From Ailurus styani (taxonomy: Eukaryota; Chordata; Mammalia; Carnivora; Ailuridae), in assembly GCA_002007465.1 (NCBI GenBank), contig LNAC01000064.1, forward strand, positions 4,009,606 to 4,073,605: a stretch of 64,000 nt of DNA, written 5' to 3'. Position 1 is the stretch's first letter. Each line of letters opens with the position of its first letter. Under the pieces are notes generated by a model. It did no database searches. It was not told where the DNA came from and saw nothing but the letters and a program-made list of their open reading frames with translations. Positions 1-11,017 of the stretch are shown in pieces. A program made the position numbers and the translations under genes.

Positions 1-59
1 ACTCAAGAGGAAATAGAAAATATGAATACCCCACACCTATCAGAGGAATTGAAACAGTA

Positions 60-240
60 GTTTAAAAATGTTATAAGGGGAGGAAGAGGTGGAGGAGGGG
101 AGAGGAAACAAGGAAGATGAGGCTGCAGTGGTAGAAAAAAAAGGCAGAAAGAAAACAGATTTAAAAAAAAAAAAAGAGGAGGAGGAGGAAGGAAAGGGAA
201 GGAGGGTGGGAGGGAGGATATGGAGGAAGAAGCAAGACCA
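60..240 (+). repeat. Purine-rich (GGA/GAA)n low-complexity tract
   Basis: Nearly pure purine on the + strand: runs of 'ggagga', 'gaaaggaagg' and an A12 run, with a short mixed segment near 118-132. Confidence 0.85.
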
Positions 241-650
241 AATTGTTCTGAGAAAAATTTCATAAAACATTTAAAGGGCATTCCAATCTTTTACAAACTC
301 TTCTAGAGAACTTTTTTAAAAAGAAGTTTTACCAATTTAGAAGTCTAGCAAACTTTCTTATCAAATCAAAAATAGTACAAGAATGAAAAACTTACACCAA
401 AAGTTCACTAAGGAAAATACAAGCAAAAGAAATGTACATATGTGTGTTCTTCATGATGTATATAATTATTTGGGAATAAAAAATAACTTTCAAGCACTGC
501 TTTAACTATCTCTCAAAAATACTGACATACACTATTCCATTATCATTTAGTAATATAAAAATAAATCATGACTAAGATGGGTTTGTTGTCAGACTATATA
601 GTCTAATAATGAAAACTGCTCAATGTGATTAAGATATTTACCAGGTATCT

Positions 651-826
651 ATCTGGCTCAGTTGGTTAAGTGCCTGCCTTCGGCTCAGGTTATGATCTCA
701 AGGTCCTGGAATGGAGCCCCACATCCAGCTCTCTACTCAGTGGGGAGTCTGCTTCTTGCCCTACCTCTCCTTCCCCCAACTCATGTTATCTATCTCAAAT
801 AAATAAAATCTTTAAAAAAAAAAAAA
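651..826 (+). mobile_element. CAN-SINE (SINEC), older copy
   Basis: tRNA-derived head 'tggctcagttggttaag', body 'ggctcaggttatgatctcaa', (CT)-rich linker, 'aaataaataaaatcttt' and poly(A). The first bases of the head are missing. 'aggtatct' flanks both ends. Confidence 0.9.
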
Positions 827-863
827 GGTATCTCCCAGATATGCACTTATCATCACACCATAC

Positions 864-1037
864 TTTTAAGATTTCATCTATTTACATGAGAGAGAGTGAG
901 CACAAGAGAGAGAGCACAGTGGGAGAGAAGCAGACTCCCTGCTGAGCAGAGCCCAACATGGTGCTTGTCCCAGGACTCTGAGATGAGGACCTGAGGGAAA
1001 GGCAGCCACTTAACAGACTGGGCCACCCAGGCACCCC
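864..1037 (-). mobile_element. CAN-SINE, opposite strand
   Basis: Reverse-complement SINE: T-rich start, (GA)n, 'agactccctgctgagcagag', ending in 'gccacccaggcacccc'. It lies 37 bases from the + strand copy at 651-826, forming an inverted pair. Confidence 0.92.
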
Positions 1038-1300
1038 TCAATACATCATACCTACTGTAATAAAATATCACACTTACTGAGGAAACATTAGGATTTTTTT
1101 TTTAAATCAAGAAATAGAAAGAGCTGACAATCACCATTCCAGTGCTTAAATTCCTAGTCAGTGAATTAAAACACAAGAAATTAAAATATTAAAATTATAT
1201 GCATAGGTATGATAAAAGAGACACCCAAGCACACACTGACATATACACAAGATGTAATACAGATAAATTCAATCAAATTTCAATTAAAATACAAATAAAG

Positions 1301-1404
1301 GAGTGCCTGGCTGGCTCAGTTGTTAGGGCATCCGTCTCTTAATCTTGGGGCGTGAGTTCAAGCCTCATGTTGGGCGTAAAGATTACTTAAAAATAAAAAA
1401 AATA
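1301..1404 (+). mobile_element. Short tRNA-like CAN-SINE
   Basis: About 100 bases with a clear tRNA-Lys-like head ('gcctggctggctcag'), 'gattacttaaaaataaa' and an A-rich end. The CT-rich linker of longer copies is absent. Confidence 0.85.
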
Positions 1405-1600
1405 GGGCGCCTGGGTGGCTCAGTGGGTTAAAGCCTCTGCCTTCAGCTCAGGTCATGATCTCAGGGTCCTGGGATGGAGGCCCACATCAGGCTCTCTGCT
1501 CAGCAGGGAGTCTGCTTCCTCCTCTCTCTCTGCCGGCCTCTCTGCCTACTTGTGATCTCTCTCTCTCAAATAAATAAATAAAATCTTTAAACAAAATAAT
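1405..1600 (+). mobile_element. Recent full-length CAN-SINE
   Basis: Head 'gggcgcctgggtggctcag' with 'gggttaaagcctctgcc', full body, CT linker and 'aaataaataaataaaatctt'. It sits directly in the A-rich tail of the SINE at 1301-1404. Confidence 0.95.
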
Positions 1601-3449
1601 AAAAATTAAAAAAATAAAAAAATAATAAAGTAGTAACATTCAAATTCAGATTTTCGTGGAACTTGAAAACTTCATTTTTTAAAAAAAGTATTTGTAAGAT
1701 GTAACCTAATCTTTTGTCAGTCCATAAAATGATGCCTAATGGCCTTTAAATGACCCAGCTGCAGAAAGCCCTGGGCATGGAGCAATAACATATAGCAGCA
1801 GTCCTGGACCAGTGGGCCAAGATGAGACCATCTGAGCCCAATGGGTACATCCACACTGACCTGCTAGAGAAGAACATTAACATCGTTCACAAATTATTGA
1901 ATCTGGCTCTGATCCTCTCAACAAGATTGTGTTGACAATGACAGCCTGGATGACCCCAGTCAACCAGGAGATTGAGTGGGCCAGGATATATCTATAGCTG
2001 GATGCAGCCCAGCTACAGAACCATGCAAGACATCACAGTGCGGTTCACCAGCAGTAGGTGCCCAAAATGGCCATGCCATCCACAATCCACTATGACCACT
2101 TGATCAAGACCCATCTCAGGGGAAAGAAAGGTCTACACCAGGACAAAGACATAAACCAGGAAACGCATACATTTCTGGCAACTATAAGTTCCAAGAATAG
2201 CATGAGCTTCAGGAGGCTTGATTTGGAATCATTCACCAAATCATCTTGGAAAACTATGCACCCTGCAATCTTCTGATTGGCATTTACTCCCATAGTCGTA
2301 ATAGTGGTGGCCTGTAAAGCATCTATATTGGCATTGGGAGTTCTGAAACTGTGGATGGCAAGTTTGGGACTTCCTGGAAGTCCCAAATTGGTGTGACGCT
2401 TATCAGCATGCTCTCCAGCTAGACATCACCCACAGATGTGATCCTAAAAATGGCAGCCATCCTTGTGGTGAAAGGCAGCATGAGTACTATGGTAGAGTAG
2501 CATAGGTCTGGTGTAGACTCCATCTCCTATACTGACGTGATGACGATCTGCAACATGGGCCCAAATTGGGGCCCTTAGTGTTCTCTCACAAGCACAAAAT
2601 GAAGAAATACGTAAGTTAAGCAGGGCAAGGAGATATGGCCAATCTTGTATGTAAAATCAAGTACACTTGGTACCTAACTCTGGCTGTTATTATAACCAGC
2701 TAATTGAAATTAATTTCAACAAGCTGAAGTAGTACATTAATGAGCCCTTTACCCTGTTCTGGCCCACTCTGTGGCAGAGAAGGAAGAATGTCCTCTGCAC
2801 ATCCAGTGGGTCTGATTGGCAACTGCACCAACTCAAGCTATGAGAGCATGGGGGCATTCAGCAGATGTGGCCAAGCTGGTGCTGGCTCACAGGCTCAAGA
2901 GCAAATCCCAGTTCACCACTGTACTGAGATTCAAACAGACCTACACCACAACTGAGTGGAATGGTTATGCTTAGATCCTATAGGATATGGGTGGCATTGT
3001 CCTACCCACCATCTGTGGCCACAGCACTGACCAGTAGAACAAAAAGGACATCAACAAGAGGAAAACTGCAGTCATTACCTCCTACAAACAGGAACTTCAC
3101 TGGCCAGAATAATGTGAACCCTAAGACTCATACCTTCACTGCATTCCCCAAACTTATTACAACTCTGGCCACTCCCGGCATCCTTGGGTTCAACTCAGAG
3201 ACAGACTTCCTGAGAGGAAGAATGGCAGGAAGTTCAAGCTGAAGGCTCCAGATGCAGATGAGCTTCACTAAGTAGAGCTCAATCCCCAGGCAAGATACAT
3301 ACCAGCCCCTGTCCCTAAGAACACCTGTGGGCAGGGTGGGGTGGAGAAGAGCCCCATCGGCAAGCACCTGCAGCTCCTGAAGCCTTTTGACGAAGGGAAT
3401 GGGAAAGAGCTAAATGACCTACAGAACCTTACAAAAGTCAGAGGAAAGG

Positions 3450-3564
3450 GGTGCCTGGCTGGCTCCGTCAGTAGAATGAGACTCTTGATCTCAGGGTCAT
3501 GAATTCAGGCCCTATGCCAGGTGTAGGGATTACTTAAAAAAATTCATTAAAAAAAAAAAAAAAA
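3450..3564 (+). mobile_element. Short CAN-SINE inside the ACO2 pseudogene
   Basis: 'gtgcctggctggctccgtca' head, 'gattacttaaaa', then a long A run. It interrupts ACO2 homology after 'aaaagtcagagg'. Confidence 0.88.
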
Positions 3565-3567
3565 GTC

Positions 3568-3800
3568 GGGCTCCTGGGTGGCTCAGTGGGTTAAAGCCTC
3601 TGCCTTAGGCTCAGGTCATGATCTCAGGGTCCTGGGATCTAGGCCTGCATTGGGCTCCCTGCTCAGCGGGGAGCCTGCTTCCTCATCNCTCAGGGTCCTG
3701 GGATCGAGGCCTGCATTGGGCTCCCTGCTCAGCGGGGAGCCTGCTTCCTTGTGATCTGCCTACTTGTGATCTCTCTGTCAAATTAAAAAAAAAAAAAAAA
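3568..3800 (+). mobile_element. Recent CAN-SINE with an internal duplicated block around an N
   Basis: Inserted in the tail of the preceding SINE. The segment 'tcagggtcctgggat' to 'gcctgcttcc' occurs twice, at about 3625-3683 and 3690-3749, with a single N at 3688 between them. This looks like an assembly patch, not biology. Confidence 0.93.
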
Positions 3801-4414
3801 GTCAAAGGATAATACACCACTAACTCTAACCTGACAGCTGGCACCTGGCTCAAGTTCTGGGGATCCCTGGACAATACCAATAACAATCTGCTTATTGGTG
3901 CTACCCAGCAAAAAGAGCAAGGTTAACTCTGTGCATAGTTGTCACCCAAGAGTTTTGTCCTATCCCTGACACTGCCCAGTAGTATAAGAAACATGGCATC
4001 AGATAGGCTGTGGCCAGATATGAGAACCATGGTGAGAGAATAAACTGCAGTATGTTCATAAGAAAGATTACTATATAAATGACTGAATAAGAGTTCTAGG
4101 AATAAAAACTTAAAATTGAAAAAGCAATTTTCAAAAAATACAAATAACAAAAAAGTCAAGATATGCAAAACAATATGAAACTTCAATATTTTAAAATCAT
4201 ACATGTATAGTAAAAGTATAAAGGCATACAAAGGCACAGAAATAATGACTACTAACTTTAGAACAGTGGCCAATTCTAATATGGTAGAGAGGGAGAAGAA
4301 TATGACTGGGTTAGAAAAAAGGGAGACTCAAAATATATTTGTAATGATTTTCTTTTAAAGCTGAGATATTCATTATATCAGTCTCTATTTTTACATCTAT
4401 TTCAAAATAAAAAA

Positions 4415-4532
4415 GGGCTCCTGGCTCTCTCAGTCAGAAAAGCATGCGACTCTTGATCTCTGAGTTTCAAGTTCGAGCTCCACGTGCTGGTTATATAGAG
4501 ACTACTTAAAAATAAGATCTTAAAAAAAAAAA
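4415..4532 (+). mobile_element. Short, diverged CAN-SINE
   Basis: tRNA-like 'ctcctggctctctcagtcag', 'cgactcttgatctc', 'gactacttaaaaataagatc' and an A run. Confidence 0.82.
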
Positions 4533-5236
4533 GAAAATGAAAAAAAGGAAAGAGGAATAACCATTAACTTACCAAACACAGAGTAGGATAATATGCCTTC
4601 CTATCATGGGTCTCATTATTAATCACAGGTATTAAAATGTCATGGTAACAATCTCCATCAATTATTACAAAGTGTTGTAATGCCTGAGCTTCAAAAGCAA
4701 CAGAATTCTACAACATACAGTTTTCAAAATCACTACCATGAGACACTGGATTTCCAAATAATGTTTCTATGGGATACTATAAACATCATAATGTAACAAA
4801 ATAATTTGGTATGTTATTATTTTCATTAACTAACTCTAAAAGTGACCTCATTCTTATATTGTAAGCAAAAGCAAACACTTAAAGTGCATAAAATAGGTAT
4901 TCCTTAATACACAATCAGGTATCTTCAAAACTACTGATTATAACTAAAATCTTTTTCTAATTATAATTACATAAATTTGAAACATAAGTATATCTTAGCA
5001 GAAAAAATATTCTGCAGGTACTCTAACAATTACGAGATGAATGATTGGGAGAGGGAAAAAATACAACGCAGTAGGCAAGAAATAAGTAAACAACTTACTG
5101 AGAAAAATTAAAGCAGGACTAAATAAACAGAGACAATTACCATGTTCAGGATTTGAAAGACTCAATACTGGCAAGATGTCAGTTTCTCCCTAAGTTCAAA
5201 CACAAATTCAATGAAATCCCAATCAAAACCCAAACA

Positions 5237-5447
5237 GGGGTGCCTGGGTGGCTCAGTGGGTTAAAGCCTCTGCTTTTGGCTCAGGTCATGATCCCAGGGT
5301 CCTGGGATCGAGGCCCACATCGGGCTCTCTGCTCAGCAGGGAGCCTGCTTCCTCCTCTCTACCCTCTATCTGCCTGCCTCTCTGCCTACTTGTAATCTCT
5401 CTCTCTGTGTCAAATGAATAAATAAAATCTTTAAAAAAAAAAAAAAA
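5237..5447 (+). mobile_element. Recent CAN-SINE inside the old L1
   Basis: Complete head-to-tail SINE with a 15-base A run. L1 sequence resumes after it. Confidence 0.95.
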
Positions 5448-5870
5448 CAAACACGACTTTAAGTAGAAATTGACAAGTCGATGCTAAAATTTACATGGCA
5501 AACAAAGAACTTAAAATAACCTAAACAATCTTTAAAAAAGATAAAGTTAGAGGACTCATACTACCTAATGTCAAGATTGAGGATACAGCTACAGCAAAGA
5601 AGACCATCGATATTGGTATAAATATAAATAGATTAATGAAACAGACATTCCAGAAATAGACCTACATATGTACTGTCAATTGATTTTTGACGAAGATGCC
5701 AATGCAATTCAATGAGGAAAGACAAAGCTTTTCAATAGACAGTGTTTTAACAACTGAATAGACAAATAGGGAAAAAATAATATCGAAAACCTTGATTCCA
5801 ACCAAATAGTCACAAAAACTGATTAAGATATATCACAGACCTAAAAATAAAGCTAAACTATCAAGTTTTT

Positions 5871-6060
5871 TGTTTTGTTTTGTTTTTTGTTTTTAGAGAG
5901 AGAGAGAGATCACAAGTAGGCAGAGAGGCAGGCAGAGAGAAGAGGAAGCAGGTTCCCTGCTGAGCAGAGAGCCTGAGGTGGGGCTCGATTCCAGGACCCT
6001 GAGATCATGAACTGAGCAGAAGGCAAAGGCTTTAACCCACTGAGCCACCCAGGCGCCCCG
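5871..6060 (-). mobile_element. Recent CAN-SINE, minus strand, inside the old L1
   Basis: Starts with T runs and 'gttttgtttt' (tail), ends 'ccacccaggcgccccg'. Exact target duplication 'actatcaagttttt' at 5857-5870 and 6061-6074. Confidence 0.96.
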
Positions 6061-6644
6061 ACTATCAAGTTTTTAGAAAAAAGAAAAAACATTTATAAGA
6101 CTATCAGATTTCTCAGAAAAAATCTAAAACACAAAAAGCATTAATCATAGAAAAATCGATAAAATTTGACTACATCAAAAATTTTAAATTTTGCTCCTTA
6201 CTAGGACTGCCAGACTAGGAAAAAATCCTCCACACATATCAGAATATATAAGGAACCCTAACAACTCAGTAAGACAATCTGCCAATATAAAACAACCAAC
6301 TTCACAAAAGAAGGTATCAAGTACCAAAAAAGAAAATGAAAAGATTAACATTATTAGTCATCAGATAAAAACAAATTAATATCAGTATGGGATACCCTTT
6401 CATGCTTTGTAGAAAAGATAAAAATCAAAATGGTTACACCAAATATTGACAAAGACATGGACGGAACAACTGTAACACATGTTGTTGGTGGGGATGTTAA
6501 ATCACACACCCCCTTGGGTAGAAGGTTTAGCATTTTGTTATAAACATACACCTATCCTATACTAGCAACTCCATTCCTAAATATGCATGCAACACAAATA
6601 AAAATGTATGTCTACAAAAGATTTGTACAAGAATGTCAAAGCAG

Positions 6645-6841
6645 GGAGCCTGGGTGGCTCAGTGGGTTAAAGCCTCTGCCTTCAGCTCAGGTCATGATCT
6701 CAGGGTCCTGGGATAAGGCCCGCATCGGGCTCCCTGCTCAGCAGGAAGCCTGCCTCCTCCTCTCTCTCTGCCTGCCTCTCTGCCTACTTGTGATCTCTCT
6801 CTCTGTCAAATAAATAAATAAAATCTTAAGAAAAAAAAAAA
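6645..6841 (+). mobile_element. Recent CAN-SINE inside the old L1
   Basis: Full SINE flanked by the exact 16-base repeat 'aagaatgtcaaagcag' at 6629-6644 and 6842-6857. Confidence 0.96.
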
Positions 6842-7026
6842 AAGAATGTCAAAGCAGCTTTAGTCACAATAACACCAAACTGGAAACAACCCAAATGTCC
6901 ATCAACAGAATGGAAAACCTGTATCATATTTGTAAACTGGAATAATACTTGACAATGAAAAATAATAAATTACTGACACACAAATCATGCATAATTTCAA
7001 AAACATTATGTTGAGCAAAAATCTGA

Positions 7027-7092
7027 CAATGAGACAGATACATAGACAGATAGGTAGATAGATAGATAGGTGGGTAGATAGATGATAGATCA
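7027..7092 (+). repeat. (GATA)n-type microsatellite
   Basis: Imperfect run of 'gacagata', 'gataggta' and 'gatagatagata' units, inside the 3' part of the old L1. Confidence 0.88.
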
Positions 7093-7857
7093 ATCAGCCG
7101 ATCTCCAGAGAATTCTGCCAGGTGAAAAAGCCATTCCTAAAAGGTTACACACTACATACATGACTCCATTTATATAACATTCTTTAAAAAGATTATAAAA
7201 ATGGAGAATGGATTAGTGGTTGTCAGTCGTTAAGACGTGGGGCTGGAGTAGGCTGGAAGGAGAAAGCAGGAGCAAAGTGGGTATGGTTATACAACAGTGA
7301 AAGAAGGGATCCTGGTAATGGAACTGCTCTGTATTTTGACTGTGGCAGTATATATATATAAATCTAATAAATCTAAACATGTAATATAATTACACAGAAT
7401 GCACACACAAAGAAGCACAAATAAAACGGAAAAAAACTGAACAGGATTAGTGAATTGCCAATATCCTGATTGGGATACTGTATTATAGTTTTGAAAGATG
7501 TTATCATTGAGAGAAAATGGGTACAGTGTACATATGATCTCTCTCTAGTATTTCTTAGAACTACATGCGAATCTACAATTATCTCTAAATAAAAGGCTTA
7601 ATTTAAAAAACTTCAAAAACATATATATGCCCTCTATTTTCCTTGCACATCTTTCTCCAAGAAAGAGATTGTCTAGCCATTAATTTCATGTCTCCCTGAT
7701 GTCCCTAAAAAAAACAGTAATTTAAAGACATAAAACAATAGGAAAGTTACACTTTTAAACAACTCATTGTCTTCTAAAATATATGAACTCTACCACCCTC
7801 CAAACTCTCCTTACCAAGTTGCCACTAAAGTGGTACTATTTAAAGAGACAAAGCACT

Positions 7858-8926
7858 GTTTTTTTTTTTCAATGGCAGCTGTGGGCTCTCCACCATTTAT
7901 TCTTTATTAAGATATAGCCCATCCAAAGGAAATGATGCTGGTCTATTCAAACGAGGTCGCTTTTCCTTCCCCAGTGCAATTAATCTTTTCATCATCTTCT
8001 TATTTCTCTTCACACATTCAGGGCATAACATATTGTCTTCTAGGTCTGGGGATGGGAAAGTGCAGGCGGGTAACAGGAAGAGAGAGATCATCCTTTTGTG
8101 AGTGTCAGGCACCCAGGCCTGACCTGCATGAAATTGTAGGTGAACCCAACCTGGTGTGTCTGCCAAGAGAGGTCTGCCACGGACCACACACCACCGGAGA
8201 CCAGAGGCTTCCAGAAGAAAGGTCTCAACAGAAGCAGGAATGGAACGTGAATTCACTGACTGGGACTGACTGGCTCTTGCAGCAATTCTTGACCATGCTG
8301 CCAACATGCCTTCCTGTGCTGAAGTTACCACCTCGACTGTAGTAATCCCTTCCTCTCTCTCACTCTTCTTACAACTTTTCCAAAGCCTTGCTTTCTGGGC
8401 CACCATCTTGCCTTTCCTCGAACATGACTGCAATTTAGCTTCTGGTGATGTTTCATGAATATTCTGGTTTATTTCAGGGTAAGCATATTTCTGGAGCTTC
8501 AGATAAACCTCTCTTTTCCAGCCCTCGGCACTCAAATTCAACTGTTGGCACCAGTTCCGCAAAGTGTCCCAACGTACTTTATTAAATGAAGGCGAAATGG
8601 TTGGCAAGGGAGGGACTGGTGTGTTACAACTATGTTTCGGGCAAAACTTGAATTGTTCCTTTATTTGAGGATGACAAACTTTATCGCTTGACCCAGGCAT
8701 CTTCAGTGTTTCTGAAGTTGAAGAAACACTTGGTTCCATTTGATGTTCTTCATTAGGTACCTCATTAACTGGAACCAATGTGAGAATCACACTTTCTTCC
8801 TCTAATGCCTCCTCAGAGAAATTCTGCCCATTGTTCCCGTAAGTTGAGTACACCATTTTCAGGAACGTTCAGAGGAAGGCAAAGCCAGCAAACTTAGGAC
8901 ATCTGCCCTTCACTTCTTTTCACCTC
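7858..8926 (-). pseudogene. DPPA2: DPPA2 retrocopy with an intact open reading frame (7897-8856)
   Basis: Intronless copy of DPPA2 (developmental pluripotency-associated 2), a nuclear chromatin factor of germ line and early embryo. The frame at 7897-8856 encodes 319 residues without a break. Residues 20-47 hold the acidic [12 protein letters not shown] and MEPSVSSTS motifs. Residues 92-127 form the SAP DNA-binding domain ([23 protein letters not shown]). Residues 172-292 match the conserved C-terminal domain ([48 protein letters not shown]). As I recall it, human DPPA2 is about 298 residues, so the tail after residue 295 is longer here. On the minus strand AATAAA-type signals and an A run (7859-7869) follow the stop. 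The direct repeat 'gacaaagcact' at 7847-7857 and 8927-8937 shows L1-type retroposition. I saw no promoter. It may be a young pseudogene or an expressed retrogene. It lies in the sense orientation of VPS13B. Confidence 0.9.
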
Positions 8927-8937
8927 GACAAAGCACT

Positions 8938-10333
8938 ATTATTTAAAGAGATTCTAATACAGATATATCTAAACAATTATGATTCCTTGATATACGCATT
9001 AAATGATAAACGACTACTAGAGGGCTAAATCCTTCTCTAAGTGGCCCTGGAATTACTTGACTGCTTCTTATTAAGGAAATTACACAATATTACTATACTT
9101 GACTACCCTGCTATAGAAAACATGTGACTCAATTTTTTCCTTCCTTTACTATCAAAATGAGGTTAATGTAATACCAGTACAAATCAAGACAAATAAATGG
9201 ACCAAAAAAATGAAAGTTATTGAAGCCTAATATTTAAAAGTTTATAATTCACACAGGAAATTTTTTTCTTTTTTTTCCACATTGGAAATTTAAAGAAGAG
9301 TCTTTATTATGGGGAATATGGAAAGGAATGGATAAAATCTTTTAATCTAAATCTTTTATCTTGAATCCCATGCTGTGCATTTAAGAATGTTTTGAAGGAT
9401 AACCTAACTCGATGTACATAAAACACTGAAGCTAAGTAAGGATTTGGGTAAGTGTAACATTCACTTTGTACTTGTAAACATTCTTTCCACACTGAGCCCC
9501 TTGGGACACTTAAAGAATTTACTGAATAAATTCCTCGGAATATATCAAAGAACATTTAATTTGGCCTAAAACACTTGAATTGATTTAAAAAAAGTTATCT
9601 GATCCCTTACTTGCATAAAATGGCCATTTAATGAAAAGACTAATGTGGTAACCGTAAATCTTAGCCTTACTGATTCCTGATTTTTCTATTTCCTTACAAA
9701 TATTTAAGACCTGTCAAAAATAATATTTTAATCCAATGATCTTGAGTTTAAAATTCAGCCATTTCCTCTGTGAACTGAAGGACAAAGAAGGGAAAATGGG
9801 TAAATCACAGGCTATTATTTAAATGATCCAATGAGTCTTTACACGATGTTTAACTGATAGTCTCACACATCAGGATACTAGACAGCATAAATCTCTTCCA
9901 CTTCCTTTATCAATATTGTTGAAACCCAATTAAATTTAAAAATGTAGACAGATTTAGATAGATAAGAAACAAACCTCTATTCTAATATAGGTTGCTGGAG
10001 TTGTGAAAATAATGCTACAATGATTCCCAAACTTTTGAAAAACTGACTTTGTAATTAGGCTTCAAATACTTAACTGATACTGTTAATTGATATTGTTTTG
10101 TTTAGCCCTCTCCTAAAGAGGCAAAAGTATACTAAGAAATCCATAAATGAAGACATTAGCAAAGATTCAGGGAAAAAAAGATACTCTAATTCTGCTTTTT
10201 AGTAACATAATTATAGAGCACAAGGGAAATTTTATCACTGCTTATTTCAAACTTACTTGTAAGACGACTTAACAAAATCTCACCTAGAGGCTTGAGCATG
10301 TTAACATTTTTTGTCCTAAAAAAAATTATTTTA
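8938..10333. other. VPS13B: Unique intronic sequence, nothing recognised
   Basis: AT-rich sequence between the DPPA2 retrocopy and the next SINE. A minus-strand frame at 9307-9555 resembles no protein I know and has no gene context. Confidence 0.5.
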
Positions 10334-10520
10334 AGGGTGCCTGGGTGGCTCAGTGGGTTAAAGCCTCTGCCTTCAGCTCAGGTCGTGATCTCAGGGTCCT
10401 GGGATCGATCCCCGCATTGGGCTCCCTGCCCGGCGGGGAGCCTGCTTCCCCCTCTCTCTGCCTGCCTCTCTGTCTCCTTGTGATCTCTGTGTGTCAAATA
10501 AATAAAATGAAATCTTAAAA
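10334..10520 (+). mobile_element. Recent CAN-SINE
   Basis: Complete head, body and CT linker. 'aaaaattatttta' occurs on both sides (10321-10333 and 10521-10533). Confidence 0.95.
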
Positions 10521-10841
10521 AAAAATTATTTTAGATTAACAAAATATCCCTTGAACAAAATGGAATTTAAACTAAGTATATTGTTAATGATTCGTTTCCC
10601 TTAAATTTTAAAAGTTATACTTCTATAGTTATAATGGTGACCTCAAAATATTGACAATTTCTTCTGTCAACTATCTATAAAATATAAGATCAATGTATTC
10701 TTCTGCCTCACGTACACATGCAATACTTTAAAGTTGTTTTTCTGTAGCAGATTTCAGATTTCACTTTCAGTCTTGATTTTTACAATTTTATCTACACCAA
10801 ACTCCACTAAAGTCAAAATGCATTAAAAAGTTTATTGTGTT

Positions 10842-11017
10842 GGGGCACCAGGGTGGCTTAGTCGGTCAAGTGTCCGACTCTTGATTTTGGCTCAAGTATG
10901 ATCTCGGGGCTGTAAGATGGAGCCCCGTGTCAGGCTTCTCTTGCTGGGCGTGGAGTCTGCTTAAGATTCTCTCTTTCCTTCTGCCACTCCCCACTTCCCT
11001 CGCAAGAAATAAAAAAT
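10842..11017 (+). mobile_element. Older CAN-SINE
   Basis: Head 'ggggcaccagggtggcttag', body 'gactcttgattttggctcaa', linker and short tail. The flank 'aaaagtttattgtgttg' (10826-10842) recurs with one change at 11018-11034. Confidence 0.9.

Larger units (their letters stand above)
1738..4050 (+). pseudogene. ACO2: ACO2 processed pseudogene, broken and SINE-interrupted
   Basis: Decayed processed copy of the mRNA for mitochondrial aconitase, the Krebs-cycle enzyme that converts citrate to isocitrate. Homology starts near the ACO2 start codon and runs without introns through recognisable blocks: LLEKNINIV (near 1865), PSTIHYDHLI (2073), KDINQE (2146), GLIGNCTNSSYE (2807), a degenerate RNFTGQNNVNP (3091), ADEL (3258), LKFWGSLDN-like sequence (3850) and HGIR then a stop (3990). 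Stop codons and frameshifts occur throughout (for example Q-stop near 1780). The copy breaks off near 4050, before the last roughly 200 codons, and no poly(A) tail is visible. Two SINEs (3450-3564, 3568-3800) split it inside the codons matching LIKVKGKCTTDHIS. The split site is duplicated as 'aaaagtcagagg' and 'aaaagtcaaagg'. It is antisense to VPS13B. Confidence 0.88.
5120..7610 (+). mobile_element. Old L1 3' portion (L1M type), with three nested SINEs
   Basis: Degenerate L1 ORF2 remnants run from 'ccatgttcaggatttgaaag' through 'gaaacagacattccagaaat' and 'caattgatttttgacgaaga' to a decayed 3' UTR ending in 'ctaaataaaaggcttaattt'. No long frame survives. SINEs at 5237-5447, 5871-6060 and 6645-6841 landed in it later, so it predates them. 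Confidence 0.85.

Noticed and set aside
3..281. Pro/Phe/Ser-rich minus-strand frames at the window start
   Set aside because: They are translations of the purine-rich tract read backwards, low complexity only.
1301..1404. Possible tRNA-Lys gene
   Set aside because: tRNA-like, but followed by the SINE-type A-rich end, with mismatched stems and many sibling copies, so it is a SINE head.
2058..3242. Open frames at 2058-2276 and 2961-3242 as separate small genes
   Set aside because: They are surviving frame fragments of the ACO2 pseudogene, broken by stops and shifts between them.
3618..3812. Repetitive peptide GSWDxGLHWAPCSAGSLLP and its relatives across the window
   Set aside because: Translations of the CAN-SINE body and head. 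The same peptide recurs at each SINE and is not a gene family.
7932..8342. 136-codon frame on the + strand
   Set aside because: It is the antisense shadow of the DPPA2 retrocopy and has no own signature.
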